64,000 bases of DNA. It comes from Anodontia alba. Lineage: Eukaryota; Mollusca; Bivalvia; Lucinida; Lucinidae. The notes beneath the pieces were generated by a model that did not search any database, was not told the DNA's origin, and saw only the letters and a list, made by a program, of their open reading frames with translations. Position 1 is the first letter of the stretch. Every line of letters begins with the position of its first letter. Location of the stretch: positions 14,330,242 to 14,394,241 of the forward strand of contig OZ024828.1 in assembly GCA_964016985.1 (NCBI GenBank). Direction: 5' to 3'. Positions 1-11,522 of this stretch are shown here, one piece after another. The translations under genes and the position numbers were made by a program.

Positions 1-593
1 TCGCCAAGATGTTTTGAAACAGTCTAAGTCCAAACCTCATACCAATACATGTATTATACCATATGAACCTTACCAGAAGGTAATGGCATATTTATTTGTC
101 AATAACTTCAATAATCAGTATTTTTTTTTTAATTTTATCGAGAAAGAAAGAAAGAAAGAAAAGATAAGCAATGAAATAACCACCGTTCAGTCAATAAAAA
201 GATTTTATTATTGAAAATATATTTTTCAGTTTCAGCAAATTGTATAGTTACTATTTATTTATTCATTTTTAATATGTAGTCGCTGCAAATGAATATTAGC
301 CAAAGAAGTTATTTACAAAAAAATATGTCATATCAAAAGTCTCCAAAAAATTTGTCTGTCACATATTGGCGGTCCGACATCTAGTGTGTTCCCGCAGGTG
401 TCGAATAATAGAATCATGGTTATAACGACCTACGGGAAGTAAGTGTCCAGTCAACTGCGGCTTATCTTTCCTATCAGGACACATTGAAATGTGTCCCGAC
501 GGAACAGGTAGCCCAATTTTCTCACTTATAGCGTGACCACATAGACACTCTATCCGAATACTCACTGAGACTATGTCCTCAATCATTCATGGA
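1..593. other. No gene seen
   Basis: AT-rich sequence with a short GAAA microsatellite (about 142-162). The short open frames show no domain or codon signature. Family A foldback DNA begins at 594. Confidence 0.5.
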
Positions 594-856
594 CATTACG
601 AAAACACGCATATTCAAATATATTGAAAATTTCATCACCAGAAACTGAAAGTTATAGATAAAAATTCTGATGTTTTTCATATTTCTGCTCAAAACATAGA
701 TTGTGAGTACTCGGCGAGGCGGTTCTAACGAGTACCCACAATCTATGTTTTTGAGCAAAAATAAAAAAAATAATGTATACCCTTGTAAACCCCAGTTTTA
801 CTATATAAAAGTGGGGTTTAAGGGGGTCAAAATTATATAGGTATGTTTTCGTGATG
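594..856. mobile_element. Family A foldback element, copy 1
   Basis: Ends are CATTACGAAAACACGC and its inverted partner ..GTTTTCGTGATG. Between them is a near-perfect palindrome around AGATTGTGGGTACTCG / CGAGTACCCACAATCT. The eight copies in the window share the asymmetric shoulders (TTTTGACCCCCTTAAACCCC on one side, TTTCAGTTTTTGGTGG on the other). No coding capacity: a MITE-like non-autonomous element. Confidence 0.85.
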
Positions 857-1129
857 AAATTTCAAGTTTTTGAACTATCTACTTTAAAATGATACTAGTT
901 GTTCTATCCGCAATATGATCAGTATTATAAAAAGGTCTGCTCCGGTGGGAAAAGTGACTAGTTGGCCTCACTATGAAAGAAAACAATTGTTTCTGATAAT
1001 AACTGTCAGAATTGTTTAGCTTTCACTTCTGAAAATGGTAGCGAGCACAAAATGCTAAAAATATAGGTTTTATTTTTATAACAGTTTCACCATTTATGCC
1101 GAGTGGACTCTACTACTGCAACTCCTTGG

Positions 1130-1314
1130 ACAAGCCAATTTCCAATAGCAGGGTGTCTGGTTATGTTTTAATATTACTATGTTTTATAGAAATTCCTGTC
1201 CTGTATTTAATACAGTGTAGACCCAGATCAGACGCAGCGTTCCATTCTGCAGCGTTTGATCTGGGTCTGGACTGTTTGTCAATTACCTTTTGTGGGGTTT
1301 CCAGACTAAAATGA
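1130..1314. repeat. Foldback element with CAGTGTAGACC core
   Basis: Reads aatagcagggtgtctggtta ... with a hairpin around cagtgtagacccagatcag and ends near ggggtttccagactaa. A second copy of the same family is at 24936-25101, with the same shoulders and a diverged loop. Confidence 0.75.
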
Positions 1315-1324
1315 GTTATCTCCT

Positions 1325-4268
1325 AAGTATTATCTACTAAGACTATCCAGTTTCCTAAAATCTACTAGGTCTATCCAGATTCCTAATATCTACAAAGTCC
1401 ATACAGTTTCCTAATATCCATTAAGTCCATCCGATTTCCTAATATCTTCCAAGTCTATCCTGTTTCCTAATATCTACTAAGTCTATCCAGTTTCCTAATG
1501 TCTACTAAGTCTACCCAGTTTCCTAATATCTACTTCTTCAGTTACCTCATATCTACTAAGTCTATATAGTAACCTAATATCTACTAAGTCCATCCAGTTT
1601 CTTAATGTCTTCTAAGTCTGTCCAGTTTCCTATCATCTACTAAGTCTATCCAGTTTTCTAATATCTACTAAGTCTATCCAGTTTCCTAATATCTATTAAG
1701 TCTATCCAATTTCCTAATATCTAATAATCCCATCCAGTTTCCTAATATCTTCTAAGTCTGTCCAGTTTCCTGATATCTTCTTAAGTCTATTCAGTTTCTT
1801 AATATCTACTAAGTCTATCCAGTTTCCTAATATCTACTATGTCTGTCCAGTTACCTAATATCTACTAAGTTTATCCAGTTACCAAATATCTACTAGGTCT
1901 ATCCTGTTATTTTATATCTACTAAGTCTATCCAGTTACCAAATATCTTCTAAGTCTATCTAGTGTCCTAATATCAGCTCAGTCTATTCTGTTTTCTAATA
2001 TCTACTAAGTCTGCCAAGTGTTTCTAATATCTACTGTCTATCCAGTTACTAAATATCTTCTTAGTCTACCTAATATCTACTGAGTCTATCCAGTTACCCA
2101 ATATCTTCTTTCTATCCAGTTTCCTAATAACTGTCAAGTCTATCAAGTTTCCTAACATCTACTAAGTCTATTCAGTTCTATTATATCTATTAAGTATATT
2201 CATTTTCCTAGTTTATAAGATACTGTCTGTCCAGTTTCCTTATATCTACTAAGTCTATCCAGTTTTCTAATATCTACTTAGTCTATCCAATTTTCCTAAT
2301 ATCTGCTAAGTCTATATATTTTCATAATATCTACTAAGTCCATCCAGTTTCCTAACATCTACTTACTCTTTTCAGTATCACAATATCTTCTAAGTCTGTC
2401 CAGTTTCCTAATATCCATTAAGTCTACTCAGTTTCCTAATATCTTCTAAGTCTGTCCAGTTTCCATATATCTACTAATTCCATCCAGTTTTCTAATATCT
2501 ACTAAGTCTATCCAGTTTCCTAATATCTACTAAGTTTACCCAGTTTCCTAACATCTACTAAGTCTATCCGGTTTCCTTATATCTACTAAGTCTATCCAGT
2601 TTCCTAATGTTTACTAAGTCTATCGAGTTTCCTAATATCTACTAATTCTATTCAGTTTCCTAATATCTTCTTAATCTGTCTAGTTTCCTAATAACTACTA
2701 ATTCTTTCCAGTTTCCTAATATCTACTAAGTTTACCCAGTTTCCTAATATCTACTAAATCAATCCAGTTTCCTAATATCTACTACTTCTATCCAGTTACT
2801 ACATATCTACTACGTCTATCCAGTTACCTAACATCTTTAAAGTCTATCCAGATTTCTAATATCTTCTAAGTTTATCCAATTTCCTAATTTGCTAAGTCTA
2901 TTCAGTTTCCTAATATCTTCTAAGTCTGTTTACTTTCCTTATATCTACTAAGTCTACCCAGTTTCCAAATATCTACCAAGTCTATCCAGTTTCCTAATAT
3001 CTACTAAGTCTATCAGTTTCCTAATATCTACTAAATGTACCCAGTTTCCTAATATCTACTAATGTCCAGTTACATTATCTACTTATTCTATCCAATTACC
3101 AAATATCTTCTAAGTCTATCCAGTTTCCTAATATCTTCTGAGTGTATCCAGTTACCTAATATCTACTAAGTCTATCCAGTTACTTCTTATCTACTTAGTC
3201 TATCGTTACCTAATATCTACTAAGTCTATCCAGCTCCCTAATCACTACGTCTACCCAGTTTCCTAATATCTTCTAAGTCTATCCAGTTACTTCATATCTA
3301 CTTAGTCTACCATTTTACCTAATATCTTGTAAGTCTATCCAGTTTTTCCTAATATCTACTAGGTCTAACCAGTTTCCTAATATCTACTATCCAGTTTCCT
3401 AATATCTACTAAGTCTATCCAATTACCTAATATCTTCTAAGTCTGTCCAGTTTCCTAATATCTACTAAGTCTATCCAGTTTCCTTATATCCTCTAAGTTT
3501 ACCCAGTATCCTATTACCTACTAAGTCTATCCAGTTTCCTAATATCTACTGTCTACCAAGTTTCCTAATATCAAGTAAGTCTATCCAGTTTCCTAATATC
3601 TACTAAGTCTATCTTGTTTCCTAATATCTACTAAGGCTATCCAGTTATTTCATATCTACTAAGTCTATCAAGTTACCTAATATCTTCTAAGTCTACCCAG
3701 TTTCATAATATATACTAAGTCTATCCAGTTACTTCATATCTACTAAGTCTATCCTGCTACCTAATATCGTCTTAGTCTATCCAGTTTCCTAGTATCTACT
3801 AAATCTATCCAGTTTCCTAATATCTACTAAGTCTATCCAGTTTCCTAGTATGTACTAAGTCTACCCAGTTTCATAATACCTACTATATCTATCCAATTAC
3901 TTCATATCTACTCAGTCTATCCAGTCACTAAATATCTTCTAAGTCTATCCAGTTTCCTAATATCTACTAAGTCTATATAGTCTCCTAATATCTACTAAGT
4001 CTATTCAGTTTCCTGTCATCTACTAAGTCTATCCCGTTTCCTAATATCCAGTAAGTGTATCTAGTTTCCTAATGTCCACTAAGTCTATCCAGTTTCCTTA
4101 TATCCATTAAGTCTACCCAGTTTCCTAATATCTACAAAGTCTTCCCAGTTATCTAATATCTACTAACTCTACCCAGTGTCCTAATATCTACTAAGTTTAC
4201 CCAGGTTCGTATTATCTACTAAGTTTATCCAGTTTCCTAATATCTACTAAGTCTATCCAGTTTCCTTA
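1325..4268. repeat. Minisatellite of about 28 bp, roughly 100 units
   Basis: Unit consensus TCTACTAAGTCTATCCAG followed by TTTCCTAATA. Units vary by substitutions (TTCTAAG, GTCTGTCC, GTTACC) and occasional short or fused units. Unit length is not a multiple of three and it contains TAA, so it is not coding. Ends are sharp at the left (after gagttatctcc) and at 4268. Confidence 0.95.
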
Positions 4269-4344
4269 AGTGAGAAAGAAAATGTAATAAAATTACACTC
4301 CAATTTAGAAGCGAACTTAACGCATATTATCAAAAACGCATTCA

Positions 4345-4520
4345 TTTTTCAGTATCTGGGCAGCACCATGCGAAAACGTGCCTTCGGTCACATGCAGACA
4401 GCGAATGCTTAGATCAGCCTGCGCAGCTCTATGTGAAAATGTGTTTTCGGTCATATGCGGACAACGAAGGCCCAGATCAGCCTGCGTATCCGCGCAGTCT
4501 GATCAGGATCTTTGCTGTCC
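4345..4520. repeat. Dispersed repeat with tctgatcag..ctttgctgtc motif
   Basis: Contains a duplicated segment (gcgaaaacgtgccttcggtc and gtgaaaatgtgttttcggtc) and gcgcagtctgatcaggatct. Related pieces occur at 10795-10920, 22110-22490, 25240-25330, 28570-28760, 36340-36540 and 41805-41900. No coding potential. Confidence 0.6.
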
Positions 4521-4587
4521 GCAAAAAGAATCATTGAATAGACAAGAGAACCCATCCTAGCGGATACATGCCGTTTATACAAAAATG

Positions 4588-4676
4588 CATCAACGTCGAT
4601 GCAACGTCATATGACGTTGCAACGACTTTGATACAATGTTGTCTCCATATTGCGTGCCTGCTGGGATACAGGTCTG
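4588..4676. repeat. Decayed copy of family D ACGTCGATGCAACGT palindrome
   Basis: Carries acgtcgatgcaacgtc / gacgttgcaacg and ends in gcgtgcctgctggga, like the better preserved copies at 16700-16806, 30138-30244 and 32697-32802. Confidence 0.6.
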
Positions 4677-4828
4677 AACAACTTAGTACCTGAACATATG
4701 AATATATATGTACACTGACCGGCAGGTGTTGTATAAAGCTCTTGAAATTATCAATGTGATGTTAAGCCTAATTATAAAATGTAAATGCACCACTGTGCCA
4801 ACTTAAAGCGAAACGGCCTACCCAGTTA

Positions 4829-4920
4829 GCATTCTACATAAATCTATAGCGGGCCGTTATCGGCCCGTCAGCTACCCTGACGGACCGATAACGGCTCGCA
4901 GTAGATTTATCTAGAATGCT
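4829..4920. repeat. Imperfect hairpin, about 90 bp
   Basis: gcattctacataaatctata pairs with the complement of tagatttatctagaatgc. The inner arms gggccgttatcggcccgtca and gacggaccgataacggctcg flank a short loop. GC-rich for this window. A MITE-like foldback is likely; no second copy was seen. Confidence 0.65.
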
Positions 4921-5089
4921 TACTGGCTTGTGCATTATTGTTTAATTCTGAACATTTTCTGGTCTATAGGGTTTCCCAGTCTGCCACAGAAAACATGAAA
5001 CGTCATTTGTTTTCAGTTTTGCGAGTGTGTTCATTGCTCTCAAGGGTCATTCTTTTTAAAACCTGTTTATTTGCAATAAAGCTGGTGAT

Positions 5090-6040
5090 AGTGATTAGTG
5101 CCGGCCGTAAAACACCCCCTTACTTCACTATAGTGTAGTTTGCTTTATGTGATCACCAATCTCATTGCGGAATTTTTGAAAATTAATATTAGGATCATCG
5201 ATGGGGCCTGATAAGCCGAAACTAGCTGGCCTGGTCCATAAAACTGTTTTCAGTTTTGTGAATGTGCTCTTAGCTCCCACGGCTAATTTTTTAAAATTTA
5301 TCTTCACTACAGCTGATGTTAGTGCCGGTTGTAAAACTACGTAGCTATACAGAGAAAGGAATGTTCCTTTCGCGAAAGGAGGGTATGTCTAGGAAAGGAA
5401 GATATTATTTCAGGTTATATCATTGAACTGAGTATTAGTTACAAAAATGTAATTAAATGTTTTGTTGTTGTTGTTGTTTTTTTTTTTTTTTGTTTTTTTT
5501 TATCATATTAGAATCTATCTATGATCGTCATGCAAGAGTGATTTCACACGTCTTATAATCGTTCTTACATCAACAGACCTTCAAACAAACTTAATTACGC
5601 CCTTGTTTTGAAAGGTTTCTTATTAGCCAACTGCTGACCTTCACATAAGTGTTCGTTATATATTGGATTAGCGGTCCCATAATGCATTGGAAAAAATTAA
5701 AGAAGGGAATTCTTCTAAGCTGGAAACTAGGAATAATTTATTATCAAAGGGCTAACATGACTGGTCACTTGTATTGCATTCAATATATCCAAAGAATTGC
5801 TTAAAAATATATTAAGTACCACTGACGAAGCCTGAATTATTAAATGGATTCTAAAATTGCAAACTATATTCTCCTTGCGGACATATAGTATTATACTATG
5901 ATGTTCCTTTCGTAGCAAAAAGAACTATCTTGTTCGAAAGGAAGATTAAACTATTTTGTACATTTATATTTAACTGATTATGAACATATGAAAAATGTTA
6001 AAGGATGATTTTGTTGAGATAATAAAACCATAAAATATAT
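5090..6040. other. Gene-free; two diverged copies of a gtgccgg.tgtaaaac repeat
   Basis: Related segments lie near 5100-5160, 5320-5340 and 6590-6690 (ttgtaaaa..cac..agtgtagttt). Pieces with aaggaatgttcctttcgcga (5355-5400, 5890-5945) recur at 6370-6590. A T-rich run is at 5467-5502. No exon or domain was recognised. Confidence 0.45.
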
Positions 6041-6367
6041 CATCACGAAAACCTCCCTCTATAATTTTGAATCCCTTGAACCCCACTTTTATATAGTAAA
6101 ACTGGGGTTTACAGGGGTATACATTATTTTTCTTATTTCTGCTCTAAAACATAGATTGTGGGTACCCGTTAGAACCGCCTCGCCGAGGCGGTTCAAACAT
6201 AGATTGTGGGTACTCGTTAGAACCGCCTCGCCGAGGCGGTTCTAACGAGTACCCACAATCTATGTTTTGAACAGAAGTATGATAAAAATATTAGATTTTT
6301 TTATCTGAAAATTTCAATTTTGGTGGTGAAATTTTCACTATATTTGAATAGGCGTGTTTTCGTAATG
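6041..6367. mobile_element. Family A foldback element with duplicated hairpin arm
   Basis: Ends are CATCACGAAAAC and GGCGTGTTTTCGTAATG. The central palindrome contains an extra arm: the ccgcctcgccgaggcgg stem occurs twice in tandem (about 6174-6242). This suggests replication slippage or template switching at the hairpin. Confidence 0.85.
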
Positions 6368-6369
6368 TG

Positions 6370-6592
6370 GTAGAACGTTCCTTTCGTAGACAAACATTCC
6401 TTTCGCAAAAGGAACGTTCTCAGCGCAAAAGGAAGATAACTTAAACTATTTTATACTTTTAATATTTAATTCATGATAAATAAATGAAAATATATTATTG
6501 CATGTGTTATAAAATATAAGATAAGATGTTCCTTTTGTAGACATACCTTCCTTTCGCAAAAGGAACGTTCCTTTCGCCATATAGCTATACCC
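6370..6592. repeat. Foldback element built on tcctttcgcaaaagga
   Basis: Repeated aacgttcctttcg / cgaaaggaacgtt motifs occur at both ends (6371-6420 and 6535-6577), giving inverted termini around an AT-rich centre. A second copy spans about 5350-5945. Confidence 0.55.
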
Positions 6593-6782
6593 GTTGTAAA
6601 ATGTCTCCCCGCATTTCACAGTGGTGTAGTTTATAGTCCTTGTTCCTTTGTGATTATCGAGTTTATTCCGGAATTGGCCGAACCGGCTACTTTGGCCCAG
6701 AAAACTTGACGCTGGTTGTTTGCAGGTCTGTAAGTATATTACCTTAGAAATGCCACAATCACGGAGAACAACCCTCCCGAGG

Positions 6783-7484
6783 CTCACAATTCTCGCACTT
6801 ATTTTTCATTTTTAGTTACCTGCCCTCAAGTTGTCAAAATACGTGTACAGACCATAACTCCTGAACTTTTTATGAGTTATCTACCCTCAGTCAAAATTTG
6901 TGTCGAGGTCACAACACGTGAAACATAAGAGACAGTCACGAAACTTCACAAATGGATATATCACATCAGGGCAATATTTCCCAAGAATCATAACTTTTTT
7001 TTCATTTTTTTTTTCTCTACGCTTGGTCAGAATTTGTGTCCGGACCAGATCTCCTGAACTGTGGAGGATAGTCATGAAACGTAACAGACGGATATATCTC
7101 GATCAATATGTCTGGCAAAAAAGAATCACAATTATTGCTTTTTTTTCTATTTTTTACTTATCTGCCCTTAGTCAAAATTTGTGTTCAGGCCATAACTCCT
7201 GAATCATGACATGGTCAAGAAACTTCACAAAAGGATATACCGTATCAGAACAATTTTCCCAAGAATCATTACAATTTCAGTTTTTGAGTTCTCTACCCTT
7301 GGTCAGAATTTGTGTCCTGATCACATCTCCTGAAACTCCACAGATATTATCATCAGAATGATGTGCTGCGAACAAAAATCACATCTCTTGTTTCTTCCTT
7401 TTTTTTGAGTTACCTGCTCTTGGTCATAATTCGTATCTGAGTCATAACTTCTGAACTAGATGATAGTCATGAACCTTCACAGAC
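6783..7484. repeat. Tandem array, unit about 138 bp (left part)
   Basis: Units repeat tgccctcagtcaaaatttgt, cataactcctgaact, gtcatgaaacttcacaga, ggatatatctcatcagg and an ActtttttTcatttt stretch. The array resumes at 10177-10480, so the LINE and a family A element split a once continuous array. Confidence 0.85.
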
Positions 7485-7504
7485 GGACATACCTCATCAG
7501 GATG

Positions 7505-9869
7505 GATGGATGGATGGATATTTTGTTTATAGACGCTCAACCCTAAAAGGGCATATAGCGTCTAATAAGTTTTATGTTATATGATGATTTTATTTAATGA
7601 GAAATTTAAAAATATCTAGGATTGATGTGTTTATTTTAAAGAGATAAAGTATCAATGATTTTAAGTTATTAAAAATACTGATCATATTTTATTAAAAAGT
7701 CCGATCTCTTTAAGAAAGTCGAGTATTTTCTGAGTTGGCATATCAAAAAGTTCCTTTATAGTTTTTATATTAAAATACTTTGTGCGAATGTGATTAAATT
7801 CAGCACAAGTGATAAGAAAATGTTTGACTGTGAAAGGTTCATTACAAGGAATGCAGAATGGAGCTTGTTCATTTTTTAATATGTAAGAATGAGTAATTCT
7901 AGTGTGTCCAATTCTACATCTGGTGATTTTTGTTTGTTCTTTTCTGCTGTAATTAGAGAATGTGCATTTGCTGTTAAAATTTGGTTTTATTTCATTTAAT
8001 TTATTTTGAGTCTGTGTTTCCCAAACAGACTGACATTTATTGTTAATGTATAGACGGATGTTCGATTTAAAGTCGGAGTGAGGAATTCTAAAATTGGTTA
8101 TCACTAAGGATAGTGCAGATTTGGCTTCTAAATCGGCTAATTCGTTTCCACGAATATTAACGTGGCTGGGAAGCCAACAAAATACAATTTCTTTTGAAAC
8201 TGAAAGGTAATAATATTTTTTAAGAATTTGCTGAATTAATGGGTTTCTATGGTGTAAATCTTTAAGAGATTTTAATACAGAAAGAGAATCTGAATAAATG
8301 ATGAACTGTTTTTCAGACTGATCTCGGATATGATAAAGTGCAATATCAATTGCCTTGGCTTCGGCGGTAAAAATGGAGCTATTATCAGGTAATCTGATAC
8401 TGTCAGTAAAATTTGGACTAATAACAGAACAAGCAACTTTCTCATCTTGTTTCGAACCATCTGTATAAATTGACAGGTAATGTTTATAATTTGATTTGAT
8501 TTCTAAAAATTCATTCTTAAAAATATGCGACTCGACTTCTGTTTTTTTATTTTTATGAAGGTCTAATATAATCTTTGGAGGGTTTAACGTCCATGGCTCT
8601 TTTGATGGAAAAGAAAAATGTTGAACATTTTTAATATTAATATTGGCCTCTTCAAGTAACGGTTGTATTCTCAGGCCAAGGGGTTTAATAGCCGTTGGTT
8701 TGGTGTTGTAAAATCTTTCATATTTAGGGTTAAAAAGACAATCATAAGCTGAATTACGTGGATTGGCGGCTAATTTAGTAACATATTGAAGAGACAATTT
8801 CTCTCTTCTTATATACAATGATGGTTCATTTGATTCAGCGTATAAACTTTCGACGGGGGAAGTACGAAAAGCCCCTAGAGCCAGACGTAAACCTTGGTGA
8901 TGAATAGTATCCAAAGATTTCAAATAAGATTTTCTAGCGGATCCATAAACTATGGATCCATAATCCAGTTTAGATCGAATTAAAGATCTATAAAGATTTA
9001 AAAGAACAGTACGATCTCCTCCCCAGTCGGAACTGGAGAGAACTTTAAGAATATCAAGTGCTTTAAGACATTTGGCTTTTAAAGCTTTGATGTGTGGTAT
9101 AAAAGATAATTTGTTATCGAACAAAAGACCTAGGAATTTTGCTTCACTGACGACTGGATTGGGACTACCGTATATGGTGAGATGAGGATCTAAATGTAGC
9201 TGACGTATCTGGCAAAAATGAACGCATTGAGTTTTTGTTTTTGAAAATTTGAAACCATTTTCTGTTGCCCAATCTTCTATATTGTTTAAACATCGTTGTA
9301 GTTTGAATTCAATGGTTTCCATATTTTTCGATCTAATAAATATTCCAAAATCGTCAACAAAAAGTGAACAATCAAGGTCTTTCACACATTTAACAATATC
9401 GTTAATTTTAATGCCAAACAAGGTAGGTGATAAAATGCTTCCCTGTGGTACACCTTGTTCTTGTTTAAATATGTCCGATAACGTATTACCTATTCGAACA
9501 TTAAATGTTCGATCTGATAAAAAGTTTTGAATAAAAAGTGGTAATCGGCCTTTAAGGCCTAATTTATGTAAATCTTTCATGATGCCATGTTTCCAAGTAG
9601 TATCGTAAGCCTTTTCAAGGTCAAAAAATACAGCTGCTACATGTTCTTTTTTAACAAAGGCATCACGAATAAAAGATTCCAAACGAATCAAATGATCGTT
9701 TGTACAGTTATTTTTTCTGAATCCAGCTTGATATTTTGTTATAAGCTGGTTTGATTCCAAGAACCAAACCAGTCTATCATTAATCATTCTCTCCATTGTT
9801 TTACATAAACAACTTGTCAAAGTAAAAGGTCTATAGTTAGTAGCTTCAGTATGATCTTTATTTGGTTTT
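7505..9869 (-). mobile_element. 5'-truncated non-LTR retrotransposon (LINE, RT plus RNase H)
   Basis: Flanked by an exact 20-base target site duplication, ggacatacctcatcaggatg, at 7485-7504 and 9870-9889, so both edges are precise. The element is on the minus strand: its 5' end is cut inside the RT domain at 9869 and its 3' end is a short (CATC)n-like tail at 7505-7520, not poly(A). The 3' UTR is about 165 bases. An RNase H after RT and a simple-repeat tail point to the I / Nimb / R1-like group of LINEs; the clade is inference. The intact frame and exact duplication mark a young insertion. Confidence 0.93.
7682..9869 (-). pseudogene. LINE ORF2 fragment: reverse transcriptase - RNase H - CCHC-like tail
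   Basis: About 728 uninterrupted codons from the truncation to the stop. RT: NYRPFTLTS, FFDLEKAYD (motif A), GVPQGSILSPTLF (motif B), SLFVDDFGIF (motif C, FVDD catalytic pair). RNase H: IYTDGSKQ, FTAEAKAIDIALY, IYSDSLSVL, WLPSHVNIRGNELADLEAK, so all acidic catalytic positions appear present. C-terminus: CRIGHTR and FCIPCNEPFTVKHFLITC, the zinc-binding-like tail seen in such LINEs. The endonuclease domain and RT N-terminus are missing. The open frame upstream of 9869 is host sequence and family A repeat, not part of the element. Confidence 0.93.
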
Positions 9870-9895
9870 GGACATACCTCATCAGGATGATGGGT

Positions 9896-10176
9896 CATCG
9901 TCAGGAAAACATGCCTATATAATTTTGACCCCCTCCCCTTAAACCTCACTTTTATGTAGTAAAACTGGGGTTTACAGGGGTATACATTTTCTTATTTTTG
10001 CTCAAAAACATAGATTAAGAGTACTCATTAAAACCACCTCGCTGAGGCGGTTCTAACAAGTACCCACAATCTATGTTTTGAGCAGAAATATGAAAAATAT
10101 CAGTTTTTTTTTTTATCTGAAAATTTTCAGTTTTTTGGAGGTGAAATTTTCTGTATATATGAAAAGGCGTGTAATG
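9896..10176. mobile_element. Family A foldback element
   Basis: Shoulder tttatgtagtaaaactgggg, hairpin arms agagtactcattaaaaccac / ggttctaacaagtacccaca, right end ggcgtgtaatg. Its arms are more mismatched than in other copies, so it is older. It abuts the LINE's right target duplication. Confidence 0.8.
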
Positions 10177-10480
10177 ATGAATAACAATTACAACTCTTGT
10201 TTTTTTGTTGTTGTTTTTTTTTTTTTCATTGTTTTAGTTATCTGCCCTTTGACCAAGCCATAGCTCCTAAACAGTATGGGATAGTCATGAAACTTCGAAT
10301 ATGGATATATCTCATCAAGGCTACAAGTTGGGAACAAGAATCACAAGTCTTGCATTTTCAATTTTTTAGTTATCTGCTCTTGGTTAAAATTGGTGTCCAG
10401 GCCATATCTCCTAAACTATATGAAATAGTCATTAAACTTCACAGATGAATATAGCTCATCAGGAAAATGTTTCACAAACA
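10177..10480. repeat. Tandem array of about 138-bp units (right part)
   Basis: Two further units (ttagttatctgccctttgac, ccatatctcctaaactatat, gtcattaaacttcacagatg) continuing the array at 6783-7484. Confidence 0.75.
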
Positions 10481-10962
10481 AGGGAGGCAAAAAATTGGCA
10501 ATTTTCTCTCCTGAAAGCATATCCATTTTACTTAAAGGTGGGGGGGGGGGGGGCATTTTTTTCCCTCATTTAAAAGCAGACGCTGTTGAACAAGGAAGCA
10601 AATATTTTCATGTCAGATTTATTTCCCTTGGAGGTATATCAATTCCCCTTAAACTGTTGTGTATGCCCCTGATTTACTATGCTATGCCTACAGGACATAA
10701 ACAGACAAGAAAAACTGTGAGACTGTATCACATTTTATTGTCAGGAATTTGACCAGTTTTATCACAAATGGACAATAACAAACATCACTGTAACAGCAAT
10801 GTGGACAGCACCATGTGTAAACGTGTCTTTGGGCATATGCTGAAAGCGAAGACCCAGATAAGAATGTGCATTAGTACAGTCTGATCAGGGCCTTCACTGT
10901 CCACTATTCTGCACATGTTCAAAAACACTTTTTGCTTGATGCTGCCCATGTAATGTTCAAAG
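10481..10962. other. Gene-free; poly-G run and a dispersed repeat piece
   Basis: A G-run sits at 10540-10553, followed by a segment resembling family G shoulders (10555-10640). At 10795-10920 is a copy of the gacagcaccatg ... tctgatcagggccttcactg repeat. Confidence 0.45.
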
Positions 10963-11238
10963 CATCATGAAAACATGCCTATATAATTTTGACCCCCTTA
11001 AACCCCACTTTTATATAGTAAAACTGGGGTTTCCAGGGGTATACATTATTTTTGTTATTTCTGCTCAAAACATAGATTGTGGGTACTCGTTAGAACCGCC
11101 TCGAGGCGGTTCTAACGAGTACCCACAATCTATGTTTTGAGCAGAAACATGAAAAATATTAGAATTTTTTATGTGAAAAATTGCCATATTTTGGTGGTAA
11201 AATTTTCAGTGTATTTGAATAGGCGTGTTTTCGTAATG
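10963..11238. mobile_element. Family A foldback element, well preserved
   Basis: CATCATGAAAACATGCC start and AGGCGTGTTTTCGTAATG end. The central stem is perfect over about 45 bases on each side around ccgcctcgaggcgg. Confidence 0.88.
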
Positions 11239-11254
11239 GCATAAACAAAGCCTT

Positions 11255-11480
11255 TATGGCACAATACTGCATTTGACCTAATTATCGCACTGCGCCCTTC
11301 GGATTTTCAAAATTACTGGAAAAAAGTTGGGAGTTAAATACCCAACTTATAAGAACACACTTTACAGAACGATCAGCAGAGGTCTTCATGAGCAAATTAT
11401 TTAATAACGCATATTTTTTTTTTTTTGTTTTGTTTTGTTTTTCTTCTGATTTTCTTTATAAAAGCATATGTTGTTTGATA
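11255..11480. repeat. Family C foldback element, half copy
   Basis: tttgacctaattatcgcact and aaaattactggaaaaaagtt match the family C left shoulder. The hairpin arm stops after aaaagcatatgttgtttgat. The right half is missing, replaced by the 11523 TIR element region. Confidence 0.65.
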
Positions 11481-11522
11481 CTTATTTTTCAGTTGCCATG
11501 ACTTGACAAATGAGTACCCATA

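Noticed and set aside
1325..4268. CRISPR-like array
   Set aside because: Regularly spaced similar units, but they are directly adjacent with no unique spacers, in clearly eukaryotic DNA; it is a minisatellite.
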